64,000 bases of DNA from Methylobacterium sp. J-030 (GTDB taxonomy: Bacteria; Pseudomonadota; Alphaproteobacteria; Rhizobiales; Beijerinckiaceae), in assembly GCF_022829545.1 (NCBI RefSeq), contig NZ_JAKSYM010000172.1, positions 20,519 through 84,518 on the forward strand. The letters are read 5' to 3'. Numbering within the stretch: the stretch's first letter is position 1; every line of letters begins with the position of its first letter. The position numbers and the translations under genes were made by a program. Under the pieces are notes generated by a model. That model ran no database searches, had not been told where the DNA came from, and saw only the letters and a program-made list of their open reading frames with translations. Positions 17,174-26,140 of this stretch are shown piece after piece.

Positions 17174-17581
17174 ATGCCTAAGTTCTACTTCCATCTCCGT
17201 GGTCCAGACGGTCTGGACTACGACGACGAAGGCTTGGAGCTCGCCAGCGTTGAGGCGGCCTATCTTGAGGCCTTCAAGGCGGTGCCGGGAATGGGCTCCG
17301 ATCTGGCCTTCACCGCGAAGAACCCAATCCGGTATGGCTTCGAGATCACCGATGCGCACGGTACCACTTTGATGGCGGTGCCTTTCGCCGAGGTGCTCGA
17401 TCGCGGGCGAAAGCGCACAGAACAACCGGTCAAGCTACAGTTCCACAAAGGTCGAGCGGAGATGAGGCGCACAGCCGCGCTGATTGTGGAGCTTCGCCAT
17501 GCGCACGCGAAGTTGAATGTGACGCTGGCAGAGACCCAGCGTCTCCTCGACATCGCGAAGCGAACTGGTTGCCAGTGGTAA
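17174..17581 (+). CDS. DUF6894-type protein, 135 aa
   Basis: The N-terminus (MPKFYFHLRGPDGLDYDDEG) and the following ASVEAAYLEAF are the hallmark of the DUF6894 family of small cytoplasmic proteins common in Methylobacterium and Bradyrhizobium; function unknown. A second part (about 85-130) is a charged helix. There is no obvious operon partner. The family call rests on the opening motif. Confidence 0.75.
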   Translation: MPKFYFHLRGPDGLDYDDEGLELASVEAAYLEAFKAVPGMGSDLAFTAKNPIRYGFEITDAHGTTLMAVPFAEVLDRGRKRTEQPVKLQFHKGRAEMRRTAALIVELRHAHAKLNVTLAETQRLLDIAKRTGCQW

Positions 17582-17781
17582 GGGCAAGAAGAGGCCTCAC
17601 TGGTTGGACGCGGAATGGCCGCTCTCGGGAGATGGGCTAAGGTCTGCAGACCACCCTTCTCGGACTGTAGGTCTCCCGCCTGCTGGTGTCCGAGATGGGG
17701 CGGCGAACGCTGCCTCGCCCCCTCGGATCACCGCCGCTCCTCAGATCCCGATGAGGCGCTGCTTCATACATCGAAGTCGGA

Positions 17782-18900
17782 TCACGGCGAGGTTCGCAAT
17801 GTGATCCGCGTCAGCTCGGAAGGGCGCCCGAGCCGAAGTGCGAAGCCCGGCCAAAGCCCCGTGCCGTTGCTGACGTAGAGCCGCATGCCCCCGATCTGGT
17901 ACGCCCCGGAGACGAACCCAGCATTGCCCCGGGCCACCAGCCGGTCCAGGCCCCGGATCATGCCGCCATGCGTGTGCCCGGACAATTGCAACCGCACTCC
18001 CTGCGCGGCCGACCGCGCGGCGTTGCCCGGCTGGTGATCCAGCAGCACGACCGGCGCATAGGCCGGGGCGCCGGCCAGCGCGGCGGCGAGATCGGGCCCC
18101 GGATGGCCCGTGACGGGCGCCGAGCGGTCGGTCACGCCCGCCACCACGAGCGCCTCGTCCGCCCGCCTGAGGACCGTGTGGGCATTGGCCAGCATGCGGA
18201 TCCCCAGCCCAGCGAGGTGGCGCATCCAGGCTTCGTAATCGAAAAAGTATTCGTGGTTGCCCGGCACGGCCCAAACCCCGTCCGGCGCCGTCAGGGCGCG
18301 CAGTGGCGCGACATCGCTCCGCCGGGACGCCAGGGAGCCGTCGATGAAGTCGCCCGTCACCACGATCAGGTCGGTCCGGAGGGCGTTGGCGCGGGCGACG
18401 ACGGCCTCCGCCCATCTCATGGGGAACAGGCGGCTGATGTGCAGGTCGGAGAGATGCAGGATCGTATAGCCGTCGAAGCCGTGGGGCAGGTCCGGAATCG
18501 CCACCGTCACGTCCTTCAGCGGCGGCACGCGCAGGGCCTGACCCACGGCCAACGCCGCCAGGACCAGGGCCGCAAGTCCTGCCGCGTAGCGCCAGCTCAT
18601 GGCGACCACCCATCCCCCTCCGGGCAGGACGCCGCCAATCAGCGCCGAGGCATCGAGGGCTAGGAGCATCGCCGCCGTCAGCGCGAGCGCACCGAACATC
18701 CAATTGAACAGGATCACCACCGGGCGGGGGAACTCGGGCGCGAAGACCGATCCGGAGGAGAGGCGACACCACAGATGATACTGGGACGCGACGAGCAGGA
18801 GGACGATCACGCTGAGCTTGAGTGCGAACGGCCACGGGCTGGGCCACACCACGCGTGCGATGACATAGACGGCGGGCAGGCTGGGGATCAGTCGAATCAT
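17782..18900 (-). CDS. Membrane-anchored metallophosphoesterase
   Basis: Protein of 372 aa. Four hydrophobic segments in the first 125 residues (for example KLSVIVLLLVASQYHLW) anchor a calcineurin-like domain. All metal-site motifs are present: SDLHIS (DxH), VTGDFID (GDxxD), VPGNHEY (GNHE) and SGHTHGG (GHxH). The architecture is that of the YkuE/YaeI group, which hydrolyses phosphodiester bonds in lipid or UDP-sugar derivatives; the substrate here is unknown. No operon partner. Start ATG 18900. Confidence 0.92.
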   Translation of the reverse strand: MIRLIPSLPAVYVIARVVWPSPWPFALKLSVIVLLLVASQYHLWCRLSSGSVFAPEFPRPVVILFNWMFGALALTAAMLLALDASALIGGVLPGGGWVVAMSWRYAAGLAALVLAALAVGQALRVPPLKDVTVAIPDLPHGFDGYTILHLSDLHISRLFPMRWAEAVVARANALRTDLIVVTGDFIDGSLASRRSDVAPLRALTAPDGVWAVPGNHEYFFDYEAWMRHLAGLGIRMLANAHTVLRRADEALVVAGVTDRSAPVTGHPGPDLAAALAGAPAYAPVVLLDHQPGNAARSAAQGVRLQLSGHTHGGMIRGLDRLVARGNAGFVSGAYQIGGMRLYVSNGTGLWPGFALRLGRPSELTRITLRTSP

Positions 18901-18990
18901 GAGCCGCTACATGGCGAGCGGCATCCGCAAAGCAAAGCTTACGGCTTGAGCCCAGGTCCGCGACGGCCTATGTGGCCGCCGCGGTCATCG

Positions 18991-19245
18991 TCAGATGTCG
19001 GTCTGCGCGGACATCACCAGCGCGTCGTCCACCTCTGTGCCGAGGTAGCGCCCCGTGCGTTCAAGCTTGGTGTGACCCAGCAGCAGCTGGCAGGGGCGCA
19101 GGTTGCCCGTCCGTCGGTAGATCAGCGCCACCTTCGTCCGGCGCAGGCTGTGCGTGCCGTACCCGGCCGAGTCGAGCCCAACCAGCGTTACCCATTCGTC
19201 GACGAGCCGGCCATACTGTCGCGTCGTCAAGGCTCGCCGGGGCGG
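18991..19245 (-). pseudogene. C-terminal fragment of a tyrosine recombinase
   Basis: About 80 residues remain, starting at TTRQYGRLVDEW. The box-II residues are visible: R in THSLRRTK, H in LLGHTKLE and the tyrosine in GRYLGTEVDD. The catalytic N-terminal half, including the first arginine, is gone; upstream sequence turns into unrelated IS3 debris. This looks like a leftover of an older mobile element beside the tRNA-associated insertion site. Confidence 0.75.
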
Positions 19246-19266
19246 CTGCGGCGCGGGAAGAGCCAG

Positions 19267-19760
19267 TCACTTGCCCTGACCTGACCGGTATCTTGGACCG
19301 AGCCGGTTGAGAGGCGCCTGCAGGGTGGCGGCCATGGGTAGCCGGAAGGCCAGATCCGGGTCGCTGACGGGCGCGGGCGGGCGATCGCCCAGCGACGAAT
19401 GCGGTCGAACGCGCTCGTAGGTCGATGGCCGGAGACCGATCACGATCCGCGCCGCGTTCAGCGCGGAGAAGATCCCCCTGGCGTAGGCACGCGTCACGAA
19501 GCCTGCCGGTGCAGCTCTCGTAAGTCACCGTTCTGCCACGGGGATCCTGGCGTGATGTACCGGATCTGTGAGCCAGCCTCGGTGACCCATTTGCGCAGCG
19601 CCTTCGAGATCGTCTCGGGGCCGGTGTCGCAACGGATGTGTTCTGGGATGCCGTGCAGGCCCATCGCCTCCGCCAGCGCCGCGACCACGCCGACGCTGTC
19701 GATGCGCCGCGCCACCTTCAGCGCGCTGCCCGCAGCCGCGCGGTGATCCGATTTCGAAGA
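19267..19760 (-). pseudogene. Degenerate IS3-family OrfB transposase
   Basis: Two frames on the minus strand together resemble the end of an IS3 OrfB. The upstream frame (to 19494) carries GIPEHIRCDTGPETISKAL and YITPGSPWQNG, the region of the second Asp and the Glu; the downstream frame carries ERVRPHSSLGDRPPAP, the C-terminal signature. The join is frameshifted and the catalytic Glu region (normally ENG-CES) is damaged, so it is inactive. It ends at the left att copy. Confidence 0.78.
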
Positions 19761-19768
19761 AAGATGGG

Positions 19769-19814
19769 CTGGCGACCCCGGCAGGGCTCGAACCTGCGAC
19801 CTGCCGCTTAGAAG
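19769..19814 (-). repeat. Left attachment-site copy (46 bp)
   Basis: Identical over 46 bases to 35997-36042, which is the 3' portion of the tRNA-Arg gene from the anticodon loop through the CCA. After the repeat the sequence departs from tRNA (cattccgc), so this is a partial tRNA copy and not a working tRNA. Confidence 0.92.
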
Positions 19815-19838
19815 CATTCCGCTCGATATACTGTTAAA

Positions 19839-21038
19839 TCACTGCTTTTTCGCGTGTTTTTGCCCAGAGCAGTTCTCATCTCGGGACTTTCCTCGGGACT
19901 TCATGCGACGGGCGGCGGCATCGGCCGCCGTCTCGATCATCGCGTCACGCAGGTCGTCGAGATCCGCGTGGGCGTACTTCTCAGTCACGCTGAGCGACGA
20001 GTGGTTGAGCAGCTTTTGAACGATCTTGAGGTTCTTCGTCGCCCGGAGGGTGCGAGTGGCACTCGTGTGGCGCAGGTCGTGGATTCGGAAGTCCGCGACC
20101 CCGGCCTTGTCTAGCCCGCGCCGGACGTGCGTCGAGAAGCCATGGTAGGTGATCGGGTAGACCTCACCCTTCACAAAGCGGCGCTTCGAAGTCGGGCACA
20201 GCCGCGTGCGCTGGCACCGGTAAGTGAACACGTGCGTCTCGTGCTGCCCGCGCAGCGGCCAGAGCAGCAGGTGCAGTTCGGGTGTGATGGGGATCTCGTG
20301 ACCTTTGCCGCCTTTGCCGATCACGCGAATGACCTCGGCGCCGAAGTCGACCTGCCCCCACGTCAGCGACGTGACCTCGCGGCGGCGTAGGCCAGTGATC
20401 TGAGCGAACAGGCGCGGCGCCCGGTACTCCTCGCGCTCGACGGCCTCAAGGCGCCCCTCTTCTTCATGGCGCAGCTCGCGCACGCGCTCTCGCGGCTCGG
20501 GCAGCATGTGTTCGGTCCAGTTCGGCTCGTCAGGGAGAGCCACCTTCCAGGCCTTTCGCGCCCGGGTCAGAACGCGACGCAGGAGCTGCGTGACGGAACG
20601 ATTCACCTGCCCCGGGGATACGAGGCCAAGCGGCGCCAGCGGCTTTCCTGGCCGCTTCCTGCGCGCGGCGTTGACCTTCGCCTGTCCGCGGCGGCGCGCG
20701 ACGAGCTGACAAAGCGTGTCGTCGGTGATGTCTTTGAGCGGCGTGGTCGGGCCGATCCAGTCCACAAGGCGCTCAAGGTTGCGTTCGGTTTCGCGGGCGG
20801 TCGCCGTGTGCATGCCCCGCTCGTTCCAATACCTCATCGCTGCGACATCGATCGTCATCGGCGCGCTCCGCGAGCGCCGGGCGCGCGTTACCTGCGCCTC
20901 CGCTTTGCGGATCTCAGCTTGTTCTATCGCTTCGGCTCGACGCCGTTCGGTCTCTTGTGTCGATCCGTAAAACTGATGACCGCCGCGCCGGAAGTCGAAG
21001 AGGAAATATGGCGAGCCTTTGGGCTTGTATACAGACAT
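19839..21038 (-). CDS. int: Tyrosine-type site-specific integrase
   Basis: Phage integrase of 399 aa. The N-terminal part has an AP2-like arm-binding fold (SVYKPKGSPYFLFDFRRGG), then a SAM-like core-binding part. Catalytic residues: R in TGLRRREVTSL, HxxR in HDLRHTSAT, H in LNHSSLS and the nucleophile Y in TEKYAHAD. It lies 25 bases from the left att repeat, the usual place for an integrase acting on tRNA genes. The C-terminus is Lys/Arg-rich (SRGKSRDEN). Its 5' end lies inside the preceding small gene by 115 bases. Confidence 0.95.
   Translation of the reverse strand: MSVYKPKGSPYFLFDFRRGGHQFYGSTQETERRRAEAIEQAEIRKAEAQVTRARRSRSAPMTIDVAAMRYWNERGMHTATARETERNLERLVDWIGPTTPLKDITDDTLCQLVARRRGQAKVNAARRKRPGKPLAPLGLVSPGQVNRSVTQLLRRVLTRARKAWKVALPDEPNWTEHMLPEPRERVRELRHEEEGRLEAVEREEYRAPRLFAQITGLRRREVTSLTWGQVDFGAEVIRVIGKGGKGHEIPITPELHLLLWPLRGQHETHVFTYRCQRTRLCPTSKRRFVKGEVYPITYHGFSTHVRRGLDKAGVADFRIHDLRHTSATRTLRATKNLKIVQKLLNHSSLSVTEKYAHADLDDLRDAMIETAADAAARRMKSRGKSRDENCSGQKHAKKQ
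19880..19899 (+). repeat. 20-bp direct repeat near the left end
   Basis: CTCGGGACTTTCCTCGGGAC occurs here, within the last codons of the integrase, and again at 35864-35883 near the right end in the same orientation. It is either an arm-type integrase site or the trace of a second integrase gene tail. Confidence 0.7.
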
Positions 21039-21265
21039 TCCTCGCGAGCCCTTTTATTGAGAAAGCCCAAAACATCGGACTGCGTAAACTCTCTTCTAGG
21101 ACGTTTCTCGCCGAAGCCCTTCAAGACGTACCGGATGTTTCCCGCACGGACGTGCTGTCGCAAGGTCTTCTCATCCATCCGGAGCAACCGACAGATAGCG
21201 GCTGGCGGCAGCGTTGGAGACTCGGCAAAAGCCGCGGAAACAGCAGCCGGCACATCGGTGGACAC
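20924..21265 (-). CDS. Helix-turn-helix, excisionase-like protein
   Basis: Protein of 113 aa with a winged-helix/excisionase-like core (LPPAAICRLLRMDEKTLRQH, then REFTQSDVLGFL). The GTG start at 21265 is chosen because AGGAGG lies five bases upstream; the frame itself is open further to ATG 21352. The C-terminal 38 residues overlap the integrase start in another frame, a long overlap for a bacterial gene pair. A role in directing excision is likely by position but not shown. Confidence 0.7.
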   Translation of the reverse strand: MSTDVPAAVSAAFAESPTLPPAAICRLLRMDEKTLRQHVRAGNIRYVLKGFGEKRPRREFTQSDVLGFLNKRAREECLYTSPKARHISSSTSGAAVISFTDRHKRPNGVEPKR

Positions 21266-21358
21266 GAAAACCTCCTGATCGTCAAAGAAGGGCTGGGCTT
21301 GGCAAGTCCTGCCTCGGAACGCCCTTAGCCCCGCTCGATCTAGCCCTGGCATTTGGCC

Positions 21359-22321
21359 TCAAGCGTCCGCCTGATTGGCGTACGCCTCCGGCAGGGGCAC
21401 GCCGCGCGCCTTCACTGCCGGGCTGATGAATGCGCCGCCGTCGGCCCGCAGGCACACCGCCTCGGTGTACCAGTCCAGCCCGTGGGTGTCGCCGAAGTGG
21501 TCGACCGAGATGGCCTGATAGATACCGTCGGTCGCCACGATCTGATCGAGCAACCGGTTGGACCCCTCGGCCATCGTGACGGGCGAGTAAGCGGCCTGGT
21601 TAATCGAGGCCTCGTCAATCTGCAGCTTCGTGCCGATCTGGCAGTTCGGCTCCATCAGCATGCGGACGATGACACCATCAATGGTCGCCTCGGGGCGGCC
21701 GATCATCCCGGTTTGGCTGTTGAGCTTGATCGTCGAGCCGGGCTTGAACTCGCCGTTCTTCCGGACATTCACCTTGCCATTCTCGAAGTTGAAGGTTGCG
21801 TTGGCGCCCTGGCAGAGCGTCCGCATCGCGTCGCGGGCCATGCCGTGCAGGGTGGTCCCGCGGATAGCCTTGGATGGGCCGAGATCGGTGATGTAGCCGG
21901 GTCGGAGTCCGTGCTCGGCGAAAGCCTTCATGCACGCGTCGACCACGTCCCGCTTGGTGTGCCCCTTCTCTAAGGCGGTGTTCACGACAGCGTAGCCGTT
22001 GCCCTTGTATCCGGACCGGGCCAAGATCGCGAGATAGGTGTCCACCGGGTTTTCCCGGCCGGCGCGCTTCTGCATCAGGTCGCCATCGAATATCAGGCCA
22101 TGCACATCCTGATATCCGGCCTCGATCTTCACGTTGTCGAACTCTTTCGAGATCTTCTGTTCGGTCTGTCGCGATAGATTATAGATGTACGCCTCAACGT
22201 GCTGTGGCGTCTGACTTTCATAGGATTTTACGACAAACCGAACCCGGAACTGCGACAGGTCAAGTGATAAGCCAGACTTGCCGAGAGTGATATTGAAGTA
22301 TCGCTGAAATTTCTTTGCCAT
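21359..22321 (-). CDS. Phage tail/baseplate hub-like protein
   Basis: Protein of 320 aa. The opening (KKFQRYFNITLGKSG, then FRVRFVVKSYESQTPQ) and the middle (NSQTGMIGRPEATIDG, then MLMEPNCQIGTKLQID) are those of the phage hub-type proteins related to Mu gp44/P2 gpD that cap the tail tube. It begins 25 bases after the tape measure gene with a gaagga ribosome-binding site, and tape measure followed by hub is the normal tail-gene order. No other baseplate genes follow; the next genes are xis-like and int. Confidence 0.75.
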   Translation of the reverse strand: MAKKFQRYFNITLGKSGLSLDLSQFRVRFVVKSYESQTPQHVEAYIYNLSRQTEQKISKEFDNVKIEAGYQDVHGLIFDGDLMQKRAGRENPVDTYLAILARSGYKGNGYAVVNTALEKGHTKRDVVDACMKAFAEHGLRPGYITDLGPSKAIRGTTLHGMARDAMRTLCQGANATFNFENGKVNVRKNGEFKPGSTIKLNSQTGMIGRPEATIDGVIVRMLMEPNCQIGTKLQIDEASINQAAYSPVTMAEGSNRLLDQIVATDGIYQAISVDHFGDTHGLDWYTEAVCLRADGGAFISPAVKARGVPLPEAYANQADA

Positions 22322-22346
22322 GGCCGGTATCCTTCGAACGTCAAGA

Positions 22347-24470
22347 TCACCGGATCACTGACTTGATGCCGTCAAGTCCGAACATCCCGACGCTGCGCTG
22401 CCCCTGTTGCACCAGTTCTGCCGTCTGCCGCGCCTCGCTGCCCTGGATATTGAACGTGTTGTGCTGCGTCAGCGTGGCCGAGCGGCTGTTGTCCGTGGAT
22501 GCGGCCAGGGGCGGCGCTTTCTCGGGGCTGAATGCCGGCGCGAAAGTCGGCCGGCGCGGCGCGGCCTTGTCGCCCGCATGTGCCGTCGGTGCCTCGTTCA
22601 TGGCCTCCTTCGACGCAGCGTCCGCCTTCGATGCGTCACCCGTGGTCTTGTAGACCTCGTTCCACCGCTTGATCCGCGTGGCCTCGCGCTTCTCGATGTC
22701 CTGCGGCGACTCCGCGGGTTTCCCCGCCCCCGCGCCGGGCTTGGCCTCCGGCGGCATCAGCTTGTCCAGGCCCTTCACGGCGCCGGCCAAGTCGAGTTGC
22801 TGGGATCCCGACGCAAGGAAGCGCTCGACCCGCGCCTGATGTTGCGACTGCATCCGTGCGACGTGCTGCGCGATCGTGCCGTTTCCGTCGTTCTTCTCCG
22901 AACTGACGTAGGGGTTGCCCCCGTTGATCGTCTTGTAGAGTTGCATCAGATCCATCCCGGGCTTGAACCCGCGATGCTTTAGAAAACGAACCACAGCCGG
23001 CATCTGCTCTGCAAAAGTCTGCTGCTGATTGGCGCCATAGTCACGCTGCTCGGGTTCTCCAAACTGGATGAGGCCGATATACCGATTGTTCTTTCCGCCT
23101 CGGATCGAAGGCGAGAACCTCCCGCCGGTCTCATAGCTGATGACGGTCGCAAGATCCTTCGGAGATGTGCCGAGTTCTTTTGCGGCTTGCTTCAATACGT
23201 TGACGTTGTCGCCGTTAAAATTGTAATTCGTCTTATCGATTTCGGCGGCACGCGCGGCACGGCGGCGGATGCCTGCGCCGCCGCGGCCCTCGCCCGCCTC
23301 GGCCGAGCCCCCGCCAAATAGCCGCTTGGCCCGCTCCCATTTGTCGCCCATCCACTCGCGCACGCGGGCGCGGCGGTCGATCCCCTCTTGCTGCAACACC
23401 GCCTGATCGGGATCCTTGGCGGCCTCCTCGGGCGTCTGGTAGCTGTGCCCGGTGGCGACGGCGCCGATCAGCATGGGCAGGCCGAGGCGAAGCGCCATCA
23501 GCCCCCAGGCGGTCGATACGGACGTGATGGCCGCGACGATGCGCAGCGCCCACGAGCCGACCATGAAGGCCGCGAACAGTTCCATGGTGCCTTGCAGGCC
23601 ACCATGACCGGTGATCGAGGCGGCAAGCTCTCCGATCTTGGTGACGACCGGGGCGAGCTCCTTCACGATGGCGATGCACGCCTTGGCGAACGCCATGGCC
23701 GCGTCGCCGATCTGCACGAGGCCTTCCCGAATGGCGTCCGGGTTCTGCCGGATCCACTCGATGATCTGATCGATGAAGGCTTTCAGGGCCGGCGCGAGGT
23801 CCGAAAGGATCTTTTCCGAGACCAGCGTGACGACCATTTGCAGCCGCCGGAGCGACTGCATGAACTCCTGGCCCTTCCGGGCCGCCTCCTCTTGGTTCAT
23901 CCCGATCGAGCGGGCGTATTCCTCCTGTTCGTGGCGCAGCCGGGCGAGCAATTCGGGTTGCTCGCGCATCGCGCGCATCGTGTCCTCGTCGACCCCGAGC
24001 TGCTGCGCATAACCCAAGGCCACATAGGCCGGCATTTTCTGCGTGGCCTTGCCGAACTCCTCGAACAGCTTCGTGGTGTCGCGCAACCGGCCCTGCGCGT
24101 CGCGTGTGCGGATCCCGATCGCCTTGAGCAGGGACTCGGCGCCGGGGTCGGTGCCGACCCGCCGGCCGAAATTCGAGAGCGAGGCCTGCGCAGCGCTGGC
24201 CGAGGTGCCGAGCTGCGACAGGGCATAGGTCATCGCCCGCAGGCTGCCGACGGACGTGTTCGCCCGCTGCGCCGTGTAATAGATGCTCTCGAATCCCTGC
24301 GCGATCTGCGCGATTGCCTTCGCGACCGCGACCGCAGCGCCTTCCAGGCCCCGGGCCAGCAAGTCGGCCTGTAGGGTTGCCGACCGGATGGCGTCGGTGA
24401 ACTTGCGCTCGGATGAGCTGTCCACCTTGAACACGAGGCCGACAAGAAATTCTTTGATGGTGTCGGCCAT
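22347..24470 (-). CDS. Tail tape measure protein with embedded lysozyme-like domain
   Basis: Protein of 707 aa. The N-terminal 250 residues are coiled coil and Ala-rich helix (EFLVGLVFKVDSSSERKF, repeated Ala/Gln heptads), followed by hydrophobic segments near 300-345, as in tape measure proteins. Around residue 445 the sequence TVISYETGGRFSPS with IGLIQFG resembles a transglycosylase/muramidase active-site region (Glu, then a Gly-Leu-Ile-Gln-Phe strand), which tape measures use to pass the peptidoglycan. The C-terminus is Ala/Pro/Lys-rich. It is short for a long tail, implying a tail of roughly 100 nm if intact; that is an inference from length. Confidence 0.82.
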   Translation of the reverse strand: MADTIKEFLVGLVFKVDSSSERKFTDAIRSATLQADLLARGLEGAAVAVAKAIAQIAQGFESIYYTAQRANTSVGSLRAMTYALSQLGTSASAAQASLSNFGRRVGTDPGAESLLKAIGIRTRDAQGRLRDTTKLFEEFGKATQKMPAYVALGYAQQLGVDEDTMRAMREQPELLARLRHEQEEYARSIGMNQEEAARKGQEFMQSLRRLQMVVTLVSEKILSDLAPALKAFIDQIIEWIRQNPDAIREGLVQIGDAAMAFAKACIAIVKELAPVVTKIGELAASITGHGGLQGTMELFAAFMVGSWALRIVAAITSVSTAWGLMALRLGLPMLIGAVATGHSYQTPEEAAKDPDQAVLQQEGIDRRARVREWMGDKWERAKRLFGGGSAEAGEGRGGAGIRRRAARAAEIDKTNYNFNGDNVNVLKQAAKELGTSPKDLATVISYETGGRFSPSIRGGKNNRYIGLIQFGEPEQRDYGANQQQTFAEQMPAVVRFLKHRGFKPGMDLMQLYKTINGGNPYVSSEKNDGNGTIAQHVARMQSQHQARVERFLASGSQQLDLAGAVKGLDKLMPPEAKPGAGAGKPAESPQDIEKREATRIKRWNEVYKTTGDASKADAASKEAMNEAPTAHAGDKAAPRRPTFAPAFSPEKAPPLAASTDNSRSATLTQHNTFNIQGSEARQTAELVQQGQRSVGMFGLDGIKSVIR

Positions 24471-24691
24471 TATTACACCAGTCCATTTGTAGGAAAGGCG
24501 CGCTATCCAGCGGGCCGGTCAGTATTGATCGCTCGAAAGGGTCGGCGCCGTCTGGTGTTCAGGCAAACGGCGCCGAGTGGGGTGGTTACGAGGCGACGCC
24601 CCCTGCGCCCATCCGCACCGCTGATGCGATACGGGTCCGCGGTAGCCGCCCGGACGAGGGAACGGGTCCACTACCGCAGCTCGATCGGGCG

Positions 24692-25471
24692 TCAATCGAC
24701 CCGGGGAAGCTCGGTCTGCGGGTCGCGCATGAGAGCGGCCCGCGCATCGCGCCATAACGCTTCCTGAGCCTGCGCTGCAGGCAAGACGTGGGTGTCGAAA
24801 TCGCGTTTGACGGGTAAGGCCGCCTCGACACTGGCGGGGATACGGTTCGGGCCGCCCTGCGCCGACCGGTAGAAGCCACGAAGCACACGACGCAGGCCGG
24901 CGGCACGCTCGTCGGCAGCGACCAAGTCGGCCGCGAGCGCCGATGCGTGCTCGGCAACGATCCTATCCCGGGCGAGCCCGGCCGCGTGCTGTGCCTGTAC
25001 GGTCAGGAGCCGGGCCGCCTCATGGTCGAGGTGCATCGCGTCCAGAGCGGCGGTGATGACCTCGACGGCGGCCAGGGCCTCGGCCTCGGCTGCCATCGCA
25101 CCCGAGAGCGTCGCGGCGCCGTCGGGCCGCTCGCCCTGACAGCCGCCCTCGAACCACGCCTTCATGTCGGCGGCGCTGGCCTCTCGCGCCGAGATGACCG
25201 CCGTCCGAGCAACCGCGTGGCGGGCGTCCGCCTCGCCCTTCTCGCGGACCCCGATGCTGATCCGATCGACCACGAGCCGTTCACCGGCCTGCGCGGCGTC
25301 GATCGCCTCGATGAGCCCCGCAAGAGCAGCCCGGCAGCTTGCCATGCCGTCGGCCGGCGGCAGCGGCAGATACGGATTATCGAACCGCACCGCGCGCTCC
25401 CGTTCGGCTTCCTCGGTCGGCGGCGAGGGCGTCCAGGGTGCTACCGGGGACTGCATCATGGTCGGGGTCAT
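24692..25471 (-). CDS. Hypothetical phage protein, 259 aa
   Basis: Unknown soluble protein, strongly helical and Ala-rich (AAEAEALAAVEVITAAL, then DLVAADERAAGLRRVLRGF), with no Cys motif or membrane segment. ATG 25471 is preferred because gaagga lies six bases upstream; two further in-frame starts lie just above. It precedes the tape measure gene by 221 bases, the place where phages encode tail assembly chaperones or tail tube partners, but no such family is recognisable. Confidence 0.65.
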   Translation of the reverse strand: MTPTMMQSPVAPWTPSPPTEEAERERAVRFDNPYLPLPPADGMASCRAALAGLIEAIDAAQAGERLVVDRISIGVREKGEADARHAVARTAVISAREASAADMKAWFEGGCQGERPDGAATLSGAMAAEAEALAAVEVITAALDAMHLDHEAARLLTVQAQHAAGLARDRIVAEHASALAADLVAADERAAGLRRVLRGFYRSAQGGPNRIPASVEAALPVKRDFDTHVLPAAQAQEALWRDARAALMRDPQTELPRVD

Positions 25472-25533
25472 GGTCATTCCTTCGGCGGGAGGGGCACGCC
25501 TCACGGCGGGCCTGCTGCGGGTCGAGATGCCGG

Positions 25534-26061
25534 CTAGTACAGGACCTGAACTGAGGCGTTGGCTCCGGCCTTCGACAGATCAGCGTCTACGACCGCGAGG
25601 CCATCGATGCGTGTTCCTTGGCCGCCAGTCCCATCGCCGACCATGAGCGTGCCACCGCCCTGCAGCTTCAACCCGACCGTCGATCCGCCGCCGGAACTCG
25701 TGACGATGACACCGCGGCCGGGGGGCACAGGCGTGCCCGGCGTCAAGGTGACAGCACGGGTGTAAGTTTCGGGGCCTGCCGTGCCGTTCGCCGGGATCGG
25801 AGAGACCGGAGGACCGCCGAGGGTCACAAGACCACCCACAGCCGCGAAAGCGGTGATGATGGCCGTTCCGACTGCAGATGCCGCCGCCATGGCACCATCC
25901 TCGAACGCAGCGACGGGGCGGACATCACCGCTCCCATTATCGAGGATCATCGAGAGGGCCGCACGCTGGACCGACTCGCCGGGACCGGCAGCCGCCGCAA
26001 CCCGGGACAGCTTGAGGGTGAAGGGACCCACGGTCCCAAACGTGCGCAGTAGATCAGGCAT
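25534..26061 (-). CDS. Hypothetical phage protein, 175 aa, Gly/Val-rich
   Basis: A Gly-, Val- and Thr-rich protein with a beta-like C-terminal half (TPGTPVPPGRGVIVTSS, then GLKLQGGGTLMVGDGTG) and a helical N-terminus. It may be a structural or decoration protein; this is only from composition. Start ATG 26061 has gaagga six bases upstream. It lies in the leftward structural module between two unknown genes. Confidence 0.65.
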   Translation of the reverse strand: MPDLLRTFGTVGPFTLKLSRVAAAAGPGESVQRAALSMILDNGSGDVRPVAAFEDGAMAAASAVGTAIITAFAAVGGLVTLGGPPVSPIPANGTAGPETYTRAVTLTPGTPVPPGRGVIVTSSGGGSTVGLKLQGGGTLMVGDGTGGQGTRIDGLAVVDADLSKAGANASVQVLY

Positions 26062-26140
26062 GTCGGTTCCTTCGTCGGGACGGGCCGCAATCCTGCGGTC
26101 CTGCTTGGACCCGGGGAGCTATTCGTCTCCCCGCGTTGAT

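Noticed and set aside
19769..19814. Possible second tRNA-Arg gene
   Set aside because: Only the 3' 46 bases match; the 5' half is absent, so it is an att duplicate.
26111..26132. Hairpin CGGGGAG/CTCCCCG between two phage genes as a terminator
   Set aside because: Stem is short and lacks a T run on the transcribed strand; genes on both sides appear to be one unit.
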